NCBI GenBank assembly: GCA_947652115.1
Contig: OX393562.1
Location: 11,312,646-11,376,645 of the forward strand
DNA from: Blastomussa wellsi
Taxonomy: Eukaryota > Cnidaria > Anthozoa > Scleractinia > Plerogyridae
DNA length: 64,000 nt
Reading direction: 5' to 3'
How positions within the stretch are numbered: position 1 is the stretch's first letter; each line of letters begins with the position of its first letter. Positions 1 to 12,300 of the stretch are shown here, piece after piece. The notes beneath the pieces were generated by a model that was not told where the DNA came from, did no database searches, and saw nothing but the letters and a program-made list of their open reading frames with translations. The position numbers and the translations under genes are program-made.

Positions 1-94
1 CTAGTGAAGAAAAAACTGGTACAGTATTGACAACGATAACTATATCCACGCAAGTCCAAAAAAAACATTTGTATTGTTTGTTATTCCTTGACAG

Positions 95-322
95 CACCAA
101 ACACTCCTGGCAGCAATGGACACGTTTCGTCGACGGCAGTTGAATCAGGAATCTTGGATAGCACCAGCATGCAAAGCTATCCATTAGATCTCCTTAAGCT
201 CATGAAGAGACGCGCCGAGGATTTACTGTTGGCAAATACAGACGATGCCCTGGGAAGGGCGGCATTGTCATTTGTACTTAACGCTGTCAGTCAAAAAAGT
301 GACGCTTTAAATATCGAGAAAG
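95..322 (+). CDS. Host gene exon (first in window)
   Basis: The acceptor CCTTGACAG ends at 94 and the donor GAAAG/GTATAT follows 322. The exon starts with the last two bases of a codon and ends with one base of the next. It codes for a Ser/Thr-rich stretch followed by a helical segment (PLDLLKLMKRRAEDLL). The ATG-like open frame that starts before the acceptor is not a real start. Confidence 0.65.
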
Positions 323-3300
323 GTATATTGTATCGTTGTGGTTCACCATGAATTCAGTGCCGTTCGAAACCGTTAGCTAACAAGCCACTTTTGCTATATT
401 AAAATGCCTAGAGGATAGCCTGCGAGCAGGCTCACTAAATAAATCGCGCGCTTGTGGCGCAGTCTGGCGTAGTCACGATCTCGAACCTGGTTAGGACCCA
501 TTCCTCTCGCCGGCTTTGCCGCTCGCGCTAGGGTCTACATTTTAGTAAGCACACGGGAAAGGACTGGTATCAAATTGTTCTAAAAGGCATCCTTTCAACA
601 GGCGGGTTTCCCGGTCTGCCAGGCGGTAGGGTAAACGCTTCACGGTGGAGCAACACGCCTACCCGCCTACACGTGACAACAAGAAGCCACAGCACTGAAA
701 CATTGAAGCAAGAGCCGTTAGTGAAAACAGAAGAGCATTCACCGTCCAAATGCGTCGTCCGCTCGCCAATTTGATTTACGTGTTGACGTGCTTAGAGACC
801 ACACAGCCAGCCGGACTAGGGGAAGTTTACCCCGACATTCCGGGGTCAGTGCAGTAGATTGCATGTAAACGCGAGCTATTTTTCGACACCACCATGGCGG
901 GTTAAATCACCCATCTGTTGTCCCCCACCTCCATGTAAATAGGCCCTTTGTGAGATCTGTGTCAGTATATGAACTCCCCAGGGAGGAGGAGAGGGGGGAA
1001 ATTACTTAAGCATAAAAGTGATTAGAGGTATAGATGGATCCGTGAAAATATCCACGTGATATGATGTTCAGTTGAGTTAGAAGAGAAATCAAAAATGACG
1101 GAAAAACGACCTAATAATTCCCTTGTGAGTCATACGTTAGTATACGGCCAATCACATATCAGATATTTCATTAGTTTGTTTCGGTTTTATCTTTGCAGCT
1201 GTGAGAAGAAAACTTGGTTTCCTTGGCGTAGCAGGATATGATATTTTTGGAAAGAACGAATTGTTTGCTCCGCGAATTAAGTGGGAAGAATTAAAGGATA
1301 ACGCCGAATCGTTGAAAACAGCTGCCATGGATTACGAACAAGCCTATAATGACATAAGAAATACAATAGAAAACACCAATAACTTTGAGCGAGTAAGTTA
1401 TAACATTACCAGGCTCAGTCATTATCAATTCTCAATCTAATTCCAGACATCAACGTGACATCTGGGTTCCTTGCTCACCGAAACAATGAGAATTGGAACA
1501 ATAGTTTATGTATTATATTAAGTTGTTATTAAACCCGAATGTTCTCACAATGGGCCGTTGTTTGAGGTAATTTACTGACACAATTTGCGCATGATGATAT
1601 GTAGTGATAAAAATAATTCTAAAAGCAAAAAGAAACCATTTTGTTTGAGTTTGTTTGTTATAAACTGACGGCCGTTATTTTTTATTTAAAGGTCGCCCAA
1701 CAGATGTCAGCAGTATCTGAATTACAAGTTAAGTCCGAGAAAGATCGTTTGGTAGAGGCGAGAGTTATCGCGCAGGATGAAAAGGGTCTTTATGTCAGGG
1801 TAAGGAGAGAAACATTGAACGGTTTCACAAGAAGGATTTTTGACTTTTATGCTAACAAAAAGACAATTACCAATTCCATTTTGTCAAGAGAACCAGGTCA
1901 GAGCTCAGTTACTAGTTTCTAAAGGAACTGTTATTCTGCGCCAGCTGGTTATCAACTGGAAATTGATAAAGGAAATTATTAAAAACTAGCTATGATATGT
2001 TGTATCTCCTGAGTTTCGATTGGTTTAGAGGCAATGGTATCTGAGCTGATATACCATTGACCTACAAATATGGTAGGTGGGCGATCTTTTTCGCGGAATT
2101 AAAGAATACATTTTTCGCATTGTAAGAAGTAAAAGGTAAAGTGCGCATTTGGGCCTGGTGGCCCATCAGGCCGGAGCTTATCCCGGTTTCTGTAGCATGA
2201 AGCGGCAGAGAGTATTTCTTCTCCCCCCTGGATGGGATGCTAGTCCATCGCAGGGTTACCCACCAGCAGTGGGTGAAGAGAGGGACTGTAAGAGTAAAGT
2301 GTCTTGCCCAAGAACACAACGCAGTGCCCCGGCTAGAGGCTCGAACCCGGACCGTCCGATCTGGAGTCCAGCGCACTAACCATTAGGCCACTGCGCCTCC
2401 CTCCCTGTTTGTACAATATTTTTTGGACGTTTATAATAAAACAATAGGGAGCTTAAGCAATGACAACGGCGACGGCTAGGACGACGCCTGCTAAAAAATG
2501 AATTTATATTTACGCACGAATCTCGCAATTGCCTTGATGCATTTGGTGCATCTATCGCTTTCAAACGTAGTTCTTGTAGAAAATATATGGACGGCGTTTA
2601 TTTTTAAAAAGAAAAACAAAAATTTAGCCCTCGAGGTTCAGGTTCTCCAAAGTACTCAGAAATTGGTCATTTCACGCTGTTGTTTTGCAGAGGACGGCAA
2701 AGAAATGTACAAAGAATTATAACGAACGTGCGGAGCTATTGTACTCCTAATTAATCTTTTGTTTAGAGACGTTCTCGTTGACGTTGCCGTCGTGGTTTGC
2801 TTAAGCTCCCTATTTATTCCACTCGCACTTGTTGGGTATGAGATGGTTATAACCAACTCGGCGCTACGCGCAACGTTGGCTATCTGCCATCTCACATCCA
2901 ACGGGCACTCGTGGAATATTATACCGCCGTAGCAAATTTTGAAAAAGTTAGTTAGTTCTCAGTTAAGACCTTTTAATATGCTTGTTTTCCTCAGTCCATC
3001 GGATACTTCGAGCGGCAGATGAACAGTATAATCAACCGTGTGGTGACCATGCTGCCACAGCTGCACGCTCGTGCTCAGTTTAATCGAGATGACTTGATAG
3101 CAGTAATGCAGGGCCTTACGGGATTCATAAGCGCTGCAGCATCCCAAGATCCTTTAGGAGCTGTTGACAGTGCTCTAGGTCTGATTGGAGGTCTGTCCAG
3201 TAAGCAATGTCTTGAATCACTTGAAAACTATCTGAGTAAAATTCGGAAGTGGATGACCTTTGGAATGAACTATCGACCTTTAGTGGATTCCAGCGATTTG

Positions 3301-6300
3301 GATTTTTCTCGACTTGATGTTGGTTCCGTTCCTGAAGTTATGCAGGTATAAACAGATGTAGGTTAAAACTGACTAGCACTTCACTAAATATCAGCGTTAT
3401 TAAGAGTAGCTCGTGGAAATAAATGCAGCACCAACAAAAAATCACAGAATAATCCCAGCTACAATTAAAGTCAACTAACCCGCCAATTCACATAAAAGTT
3501 AACAATTGGTTCATTCTTTAGCGTGCTCCATCGAGTTATTGTGCACGCGGGAAGTTTGGAGAGCACGAAAGAAGCGAAAGAGTTGCTCGAGCCGATAGCC
3601 GATAGCAACTCTTGCTTCTTGACAGCCTTTTCTCTCTATAATGCTCAACTTTATTCATTTGATAACAAGTAGACGCCCCCTCTATGCACTGAATCAATTA
3701 CTTATTTTATCCGCTTGCATGACGTGGTGACATTCCTATCATGAAAAAGGCCTTCTCAGCAAAAAGGAAATGTTGTTACTTGTTCCTCCCCGTATGTATT
3801 TTGGTTTGCCACGTGCCCGCAGCTGGTAAATGACAGGGAAATGCTGCGATATTTGAACTACATTAAAAGTGATCGAACGTTACCAGTTAAGTTTTGTGTT
3901 ATTGATTTACATCACATGAATTCTGTATATACTGCTGATTCCATTTAATACTTTTTATTTCCAAACTCAACAGGCCAATCTTGAGATGAATAAAGAAGGT
4001 TTGACAAATGATTTGGTGTGTATGTTAGATGCGAATATCCCGGAAGGAGACCCCCTTGTAGCTCAATTCAAGCAGCTTATTGAGTCATTCTTTATCGCTG
4101 GATCCCAACGTATCGACCTGATAGCAAAATGTATGGAACTTGATAACGACATCGGGGGATTCAACTACGATATTCCACTCCTTGAAGACACACAAAAATC
4201 GATTAAAAAACTTGGTCAGACGCAAGGTATTTGATAACTTCTCAGCGTTTCAAGTATAAGTATAAGTATAATCATATTACATGTAAGATGAAATGATATG
4301 TATATAGGAAAAAAAACAGAAACAAATGTTTTCGACTTGCTTAATCATCAGGGTTAAGTATCTGTTTTCGCGACATGCTTTGTTAAAAAGTCTATCAATT
4401 TGATTTCAGGTACACCTTTAAGCGACGAACTTCGCTTAAATTTCTTGGAAAACCTTCTTTCTAGTTACAAAGTGATAGAACAATCATTCATGAAAAAAGT
4501 TTACGAGCTGCAAAAAGCTTTCAAGTTCCGAACGCTGTGGGAGGTCAACAATCCACTGGCAACATTTCGACGAGTAGCAAGTGAGAGTGCTGGAGGAACG
4601 GGCAGACTCAGTGGAATTGTTGAACTCACAAAAGTACTTCAAAACTTTGAGAAGACAGAAACCAAAGCCGTTAGGTGCTTTACCAACAATATCTACACAA
4701 CTGGTATAAAAAAATGGAGTTTTAACAATTTAAACCACAAAGCGGTATGTTTGAAACGTAACAATCTTAAGATACTTTTTAGCAACACACATAGAAAGGA
4801 GTGGTTTTAGCACACCGGGGTTAAAATTTGTTGACGATGCAAACACGGCTCCAAATTTGTCGCCGTGTTTGCATCGACAACAAATTTTAACCCCGGTGTG
4901 TCCAAAACCACTCCTTTCTATGTGTGTGGGAAAAAACACCAATTTTGCACATGCGTTCACAAAAGTGTGCCAGAACCACTCTTGCATATTTTGCACAAAG
5001 TGTGCCAGAATTATTTTCCATTTGAAGAAATGTGCGCGCATCCATATACGCGAACATGGCCGCAGCTGACTATTCAAACGATGTACTGCACGACGGCTCG
5101 ATAACAGAGGCAATTCAAAACCTCCCAGCCGAGCTTCGTGAGATGATATTGAAAGAATTTATTTCCATCAAGACAAAAGAGAAATTGGACCTTGGTTTTT
5201 CTGAAGTTCATTATGAAATTTTCTCGCTCCCCTATTGTAAAAAAAATAAACAAATCACCAAAATCACGGCTTGCGGGAAATGTGATGGCAGATGTGGGAA
5301 AAGTAATTGGTGTTGCCTGTGTGCAAAAAACAAAAAGAATCATTTTCTCGGGTACCCTGTGTACGAAATCGAAGACTTAGAAGAATTCGGCGTTGTCGAG
5401 AAATTTTTGAAATACGTTTGATATGAGGTCATCTGACCGGATCAACTTTGAAAATAATTTTAAAAAGAAAGCGTGAAAAAATTTTTTGAAATATACGCGA
5501 AAATGTCAGCAGCCGATGTTCTTGTCAAAAACCTCCCACCCGAAATTCGTGAGATGATATTGAAAGAATTAATTACAATCAAGATAAAAGAGAGATGGGA
5601 TCTGGGTTTTTTTGAAGTTCATTGTGAAATTGGAATGCACCCATTTTGTGAAAAAAATCAACGCATCACAAAAGTTACGTCTTGCGGGAAAGTTTGTAGT
5701 TTCAGGAAAATTGATTTGTGCAACCTGTGTTTAAAAAACGGAAAGAGGCATATTATCGGCCGCCCTGTCTTTCACTGAAATTTCACAATGTTTTTTTTTC
5801 GTCCGCTTCACGCATCGCCTCAACAACTTGTTGAGTTATCTGTCTGACATCATTCAGCCAAACTGGAGAAGAAAGTTCCGCAAAAATAACGAAAAGCATG
5901 TGAAATATCGTGATCATTTTGAGTTATGCAGTCAACCTTTAATTATACTTAAAGATATTTTTTTTGTTTTTCCCTCAAACTTCAGTTCAAATTTGCAATG
6001 CTGGGCGCCGCGAGTTTTCTCATAAGCTGTTCTTGAAGCTCTTTTTTTATCTTTTCAACATCAGGCAGTTTACTTAAAGATGGTTTTTTTGTGAGCTTTG
6101 CTCGTACCTTTTCTTTTAACTCATTGTACTGTTCCAATTCAGAAAGAATAATCCGAAACTCAGAATCACTAATTCGATTATCAATTAAAGCCTTGGAAAC
6201 CAGCTTGTCAACACTCGCACGTTTTGCAAGGCCAAGAGTAACAATCTCCTGGTGTTTAGTCATTTTTTTGTCAAGTTTTTTACCGGCAAGAATCAAACCG

Positions 6301-9300
6301 GAGGAAGCAACAGAGAATAAACCACCAACAACACCAAGAGGGATGGCAACGGGTATTCCGACCCCTGTTAGAGCAGAAGTAAGGCCGGCACCCGAAAAAA
6401 CAGCGCTGAGGCCACCAAGACCTCCAGAAAGCCAGTTGACGGCTGTTTTTGCGCGTTTAAATTTTTTTCGAACAAGTCTATATTTGTCAACCTCTTCAGC
6501 CAACTTTTTTTTGATTTCGTTTATCTCTCCAAGGCGAAAGGCCTCAGGCGTTTGTAAAACAGGATATAATCCGCTTTGTGGTGTCTCCGGAGGAGCACTG
6601 GGCAATACGTTTGATGAAGACATTGTCTATAAAATACAGCTTTTTTTTTTTTAATTGTCTGAAATTCAAGAGGTAATCAATTTATCTCCAAAACGAAAGT
6701 GAGTGGCATCTCATTGAAATCGAAAAGTTCACCATTCTCATCTTTGACTGAAATAGTCAAACTGTTTACCTCTCGACTTTTCAAAGTGGCACGAACATGC
6801 TGTGGCTCTGACTGATAAAAAACTTTTTCCCAAGGTTCACCTTTTATATCAAAGTTGGCAAGAATGGTGGATGGTTTTCCATTGAACTGATTTTCTTGTT
6901 TGTCAATCAAGTCACAATGGATGAAGTACGTTGAAGGGGAGTTCAGTTTTTTTGAATACAATAACGAAAAGAATGGTGGTAAATTTCCTACAACGCCAAA
7001 GCCAAGAAGAGAGCTCAAATTTTTATCAATTTCAAATTGTTCCAATTGTGTGTTTAAGACAACCATTTGACCATAGGGTGTGTTGATTTCTGCTTTTAAG
7101 GTGTCACTGTCCGGCAAAAGACCATTTTCAATTTTACTTGCCAAAGATTTCAAGGTGTAATAGCCCGGTAAAAAGGTGATGGTTTTGTTATGTTTTATCG
7201 ATTTAAGTCTGCCCACTTTTTTCAGGTTAAACCAAGAATTGTAAAGAGAACAGCTTAAAAGTCTGATATAGTTTGGTTGAAGGGGCTGGTGAAAATAAAC
7301 TGTGTAGTCGTTTGAAGGAGCGATGATTGTGAGCACAACCATTTTGTATTAAATAAAAAAAAATTAAGTTTAAATAATCGCAATGCAAGGAGAGTACAGT
7401 GATGATTTTGCAAAATATCTTAGCAGGGTGAGAAAAAAATCAAGACATGACACTTCAGAAAGCCAAGATGTGAAGAAAGCACCAGAAAGCAAACCTCCCA
7501 GCCAAGATGTGAAGAAAGCACCAGAAAGCAAATCTCACAGCCAAGAAGTGAAGGAAGTCGGCGGTTTTCCAATGCAGCTTACACCTGAAAAAGGCAAAAG
7601 TACTTTACCTGTCCCAGCAGTTCCATTCGAAGAAGCTGCACCGAGTTTGAAAAAAATATTCGACAAAGCAATCAAAATTTATGTCACCCCTGACCAGTAT
7701 TTTACAACAAAGTTTAGAGAGATATTAACCAAGGAACAACTGAAATTCGAAACGTCAAAGCCCGCGAAAAAATGGCTGGCGAAGCCAGATATGTCTTTCT
7801 GGGAACAGCAGCTGAACTTTGCAGTGTGGTGCGCGACAACAGGCTGCGGAATATCTCGAGAAGTATTTGACAAAGACAGCACGCTGAAGCTGCCGCCACA
7901 GGTACGAGCGTTTTACATCTTTCACGTGTACTTTACGGTTCGACGCATCCTATTTCAGCTCGGAGGTATTCAAAGCTTTAGCGCATTGCCGGGTGATCCA
8001 ACATGGAGTCAGTTTAACAACAAATATGACGAAGCTTCTTTCAAAAGATTATGTGTTGAGTTCAAAGTTCCTTCATCAACCGATTTTCGGTTTACAATAG
8101 GCCCGAACCACGGGCTAGGAAGCGTTTATATTTATTGCCACGATCCTTTCATCCTGAACGTTCCCTATCCATCAGCAAAAGCAAAATTCGATGATGAAGA
8201 TCCAAGGGCGACAGAAAAGGGAATATCAGTTTGTTTCATAAGAAATGATGCAGCTGAAGAGCAATTCAACTGGTTCGCACCAAAAACCACAACAGGTTTG
8301 ACCCAGGCAGGTTTGTCGAGAATAAACCAGTCGATTGAAGCATTTGTGTATTGCATCTTAGGTGCGCAAGTAAACGTCCGCAGCAGCATTCTGGGGGCGG
8401 GAGGCAGAGCAAAGGAGGCCCAGACCGAGTTTCTTGTCCTGGTTGAAGACGCAGTGAGGCTGCCCGACCTGGCAAAGAGCGTGCAGCGTTACCAGCTGGC
8501 GGTGGACGAGGCAAAAGTGCGGTTGAACCTTGCTGTGTGCCCGGGCGCTTGGTTGATGCCAGGCCGCATGGTTATCAACACAGAAAGCACGGTTGGTTAC
8601 AACAACCAGCTCAAACAAGCGATTCCGGGTATGAAGCTGGGGGTCAACGACGGGGCCAACAAGGCCACAAAAAAAGCGGCCCTTCGCCCAATGGATGGCT
8701 GGAAATCAAAAATTAACCCACCGAACAGCCATCCTTCCAACCCAATTCACAAAGCAGCCAGAGCTGAAAGCAAAAAAGAACCAAAGCCTGCTAAAACTCC
8801 AGCAACAAAAGAACCAGAGCCTGCTGTCAAAACTCCAGCAACAACAGAAGAGCCAGTACCAACGGCCGGCTCGGGCAGTGAGTCTCATGATGTGAACAAA
8901 ATAATTGTGGTAGTCGGCGCGGTTGCATTGGCTGGTTTTGTATTTTGGTCATCCCGTTAACGCTGCTTTTTGGCATAGCTCTCAACCAAAAAGGCCACAA
9001 CAGCCAAAATTAACAGCCATGTGTGTTCTGCCAGAAAACCAATTACCTGGCCAGCAGCTGTGAAAAGAAAAGAAACAATCGAGCCGAGCAGTCCCGGAAG
9101 AAGGGAGGCTGTTTTTTTCGCAATAGCTTTTAACCCGTTTCCCAAAGCTTTGCCCATTGCCTTCAAAGAGTTGGTGAGGGCGCCAATGACAGCACCAATC
9201 GTGACACCTGCGGCAAGAAGGATTGAAGTCACTGTCACGCCGTACTTTTTGAAGATCTCTTTTACACGCTCACGAAGCGGCATGGCTCTTTCTTTTTCTT

Positions 9301-12300
9301 CAATTTGTGTTGTCAACCTGGCAAGCTCCTCTTGTCTATCTGCAATTCTCTCCCTGGAAGCCTCTCTTTCAGAAGGTGAAGCGTTCTCATCATCGATAAT
9401 CGATCTGTCTTCTTTATTTTGACGTTCCAGTTCTGCTTTTCGCTCTTTTTTTTCGTTAAGATCTTCTGTGTTAATTTTTTCTTCAAGTTTCTCTTCAGTT
9501 TCTTTTAATTCGGCATTTTTTTGTGTGAGCTTCCGAATATCTTCTTGCAATTTTTTGCCATCTTTTGCTGCTTTTCTAGTTTGATCAAGTTTCTTTGCTA
9601 ATTCTTGATGGTTTTTTTCAAGGTCTTTTTTCTGTTGTTTCAGTTTTTCAATTTCTTCTATATCCAATGGCTTATTTGTATCTTCAAGAGCATCTTTCTG
9701 TTGTTCAATTTGTCTAATTTTGTTTCTCTTTTCTTCCATTTGTTGTTTTATTTTTTCAGATTCTTTTGCCATTGATTCTTTTTGTTTCAGTTCTTTTTGT
9801 TTTTCTTTCATCTGTTTTTCAAGTTCATAACTTTGTTTCTTCGTTTCTATTAAATTTTCATTATCAATTTCTAAAGCCTTTCGGCCAAGCACTTTTTTGA
9901 TGTAGTCCGTTTTAAAGAAAGAACTTTGAAAATCTTCTCCATTATTAATAAATACCTTTATCATACCACCATTTTTGCCAATAGCAACAATATCCATAAA
10001 TTTAATTCCTGGTTTTGTTTTTGCTTCTTCGGCAGTTGCAAGCCTTAATCCCAATTTAGTTATGTTTGCTTCTGGATATCTTTCTTTGATTAATTCTTTT
10101 GCACGTTCGATTTCCACATTTTGTACAATATTTATTAATTGTTTAGCTTCTTTATCTTTTCCCTCCTGAGTTAAAATTTCATAATAATTTTCAGCTTTAT
10201 CTGAGGAATATAAATCTGTATGATCGTTTCTTAAAGCTTTCAGTCTTATTTCAATCTCATCATCTGTTATATATCTTCCACTTGTTCCACCAAAAGATGT
10301 TTCTTCAATATAAGATTTATCTGGCAGCCCGCTTTTCTCGTGAGAAATTGTTTGCATCTCAATCTCTTGACCTTGAGGCAAAGGTGTGGATGAGGCGCCA
10401 GGGATAAGAGGAGTTTTTTCATCGGTGGTTTCCTCTTCATCGTCATCATCGTGGTCAATATCATGGTCAAGATCAGGGTCATCGTATCCAAACTCTACAC
10501 TTTTTGCCATCGCGAAATTATATATTCAAATTATTTTTATTTAAATATAAATGTCCGGCGTTGTATAAACATGTCTGTGCAAGCAAACCTTCCTCCAACA
10601 AACCAAGAAAAAATTTTTGGCGGAATGAAAGCCGAGCGCACGGTCAAGCGCATCACTTTTAATCCCAGCGAAGCCAACCCCGGCGAGACGTTGTATGTTT
10701 ACGTGCCCAAGCTGAATGAGAACGAGGTCCTCGTGCCAGGCTCGATCTCACTTCTCTTTGACATCGACCTGGCTGGAGGGCACGCCAACAACTTCCTCGT
10801 ACAAAACGTCTCCCGTGCTCTTGTCGACAGGCTGACTGTTAAGTACGCTGGAACCATACTGCAGGACACGGTGGGGTATGACATTTTCAAGATCTGGGAG
10901 GACCTTTTCCTCTCACAGGAGGAGCGGGACAACATGCTGCTCGAGGGTATTCAGTCCGAAGACCTCTGCAAGATCCGCTCAAATGCGGGGGATAAAAAAA
11001 CCTCGGGTGTGGGCGCGGAAAACGCACTTAACACGGTTTTCGGAACAAAATATCGAATCCAACTGGACCACCAGATCCTGACCGACCACGGCGTTTTCTA
11101 CCCCAAAGCTCTTTACCACGACCTCATGTTTGTGCTTACCCTTGCGCCGGCCTCGCAGGTTGTCAAAGGCTCTGATCCCACAAAACTGAAATACAAGCTG
11201 ACAAACATCCAGCTCGAGTACGAAATGATGAGGAGCAAGCCTCTGGCGGACGAAGCGCGAAGTGTTTACTCCTCAGGTAAGGAATTCCTTTACGATCATG
11301 TTGAGCGGCCATTTGTGCACACCTTCTCAAAAGGCATTGACACAAGGATAAACCTCAGAGTAAACTCGCAGAGAAGGTCCCTGAAAGGTATTCTTCTCCT
11401 TTTCGTTGAGCCTTATGAAGCCGGCATCAGGGATTCAGAAAAGTACTTCAACCCAGACCTGACAAAAGTCACCGTTACGGTGAACGGCAAGCCCAACATG
11501 ATTTACAATAACGGCATCGAAGGAAAGGATATCTGGGGTGAAGTTTACCGCTTCTTTGGTAAGTCAAAAAACAAAACACCGAACATGAATCTGAAAAAGT
11601 TTTACACCGAAAACAAGTTCGGGCTTCTGATAGATCTTCGCTCAATGGAAAGTCAAAAAATTCACGGAAGCGGCACGCGGCTTGTAAACACACAAGATGG
11701 AGTCCAGCTTGAACTCGAGCGGAATGCCAAAAACTCAGGCAACGTGAACTCCCACGTCTTTGTTATCAGTGACTCGCAGATGAATATAATAGGGCAGCAA
11801 TTAGAAGATGTGCAGTACTAATAAAATGGACACAGGCAACATACCGTTTAACGCTCTCGTAATTGGACCGACTAATTCAGGCAAAACAAAGTTTGTGGTG
11901 GATCAGCTCCGCGGCCCTTTCCGCGGCAAGTTTGACTACATTGCGCTCATCTGCCCGACATTCAAACACAACATGACTTTTCATCGTTTCGCTGAGAAAG
12001 ACCCGCGTTTTTATGTCGTGGTTTGCGTACAGCATGAAGTTGAAAAATTTTTGAAGTATGTTTATTTTTTTTTGGAGGGCACCAACGCGCTCATTATCCT
12101 CGATGACTGCGCAGCCTCGAAAGATGTGAAAAAGCGCACAGGCGAGCTGGTCGAACTCGCATTCAGCGGCCGCCACGCAGGGATCAGCACGTGGGTGATA
12201 ACCCAAAAGATGACCAGCATCACGGCCTCTTTCCGCGAAAACGCTGCGGCGCTTGTGCTTTTTTACACGCCCTCGTGGAAGACATTGAAAGCGGTTTTTG

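Larger units (their letters stand above)
1990..2905. repeat. Dispersed repeat, copy 1 (with nested SINE and MITE)
   Basis: Segments around 1990-2078, 2405-2444 and 2813-2890 match, in reverse orientation, 61765-62020 (shared landmarks: TGTACAATATTTTT, ATTCCACTCGC, ATACCATTGACCTACAAATATGGTAGGTG). The copy is interrupted by a SINE and a 364-bp inverted-repeat element. It lies in a host intron. Confidence 0.6.

Noticed and set aside
88..94. Translation start of the first ORF in the window
   Set aside because: The open frame begins upstream of a good splice acceptor; the exon starts at 95 and the true start is outside the window.
1800..1922. Extension of the third host exon to the stop at 1922
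   Set aside because: A donor at 1800 gives the phase needed by the next exon; the extension would end the protein.
4730..5113. 127-codon minus-strand ORF at the left end of Polinton A, and similar ORFs at 20463-20918
   Set aside because: They arise from the palindromic terminal repeats read in several frames; no recognisable protein and no start context.
6091..6654. 187-codon plus-strand ORF
   Set aside because: Antisense to the 213-aa conserved protein, which has a homologue in Polinton B.
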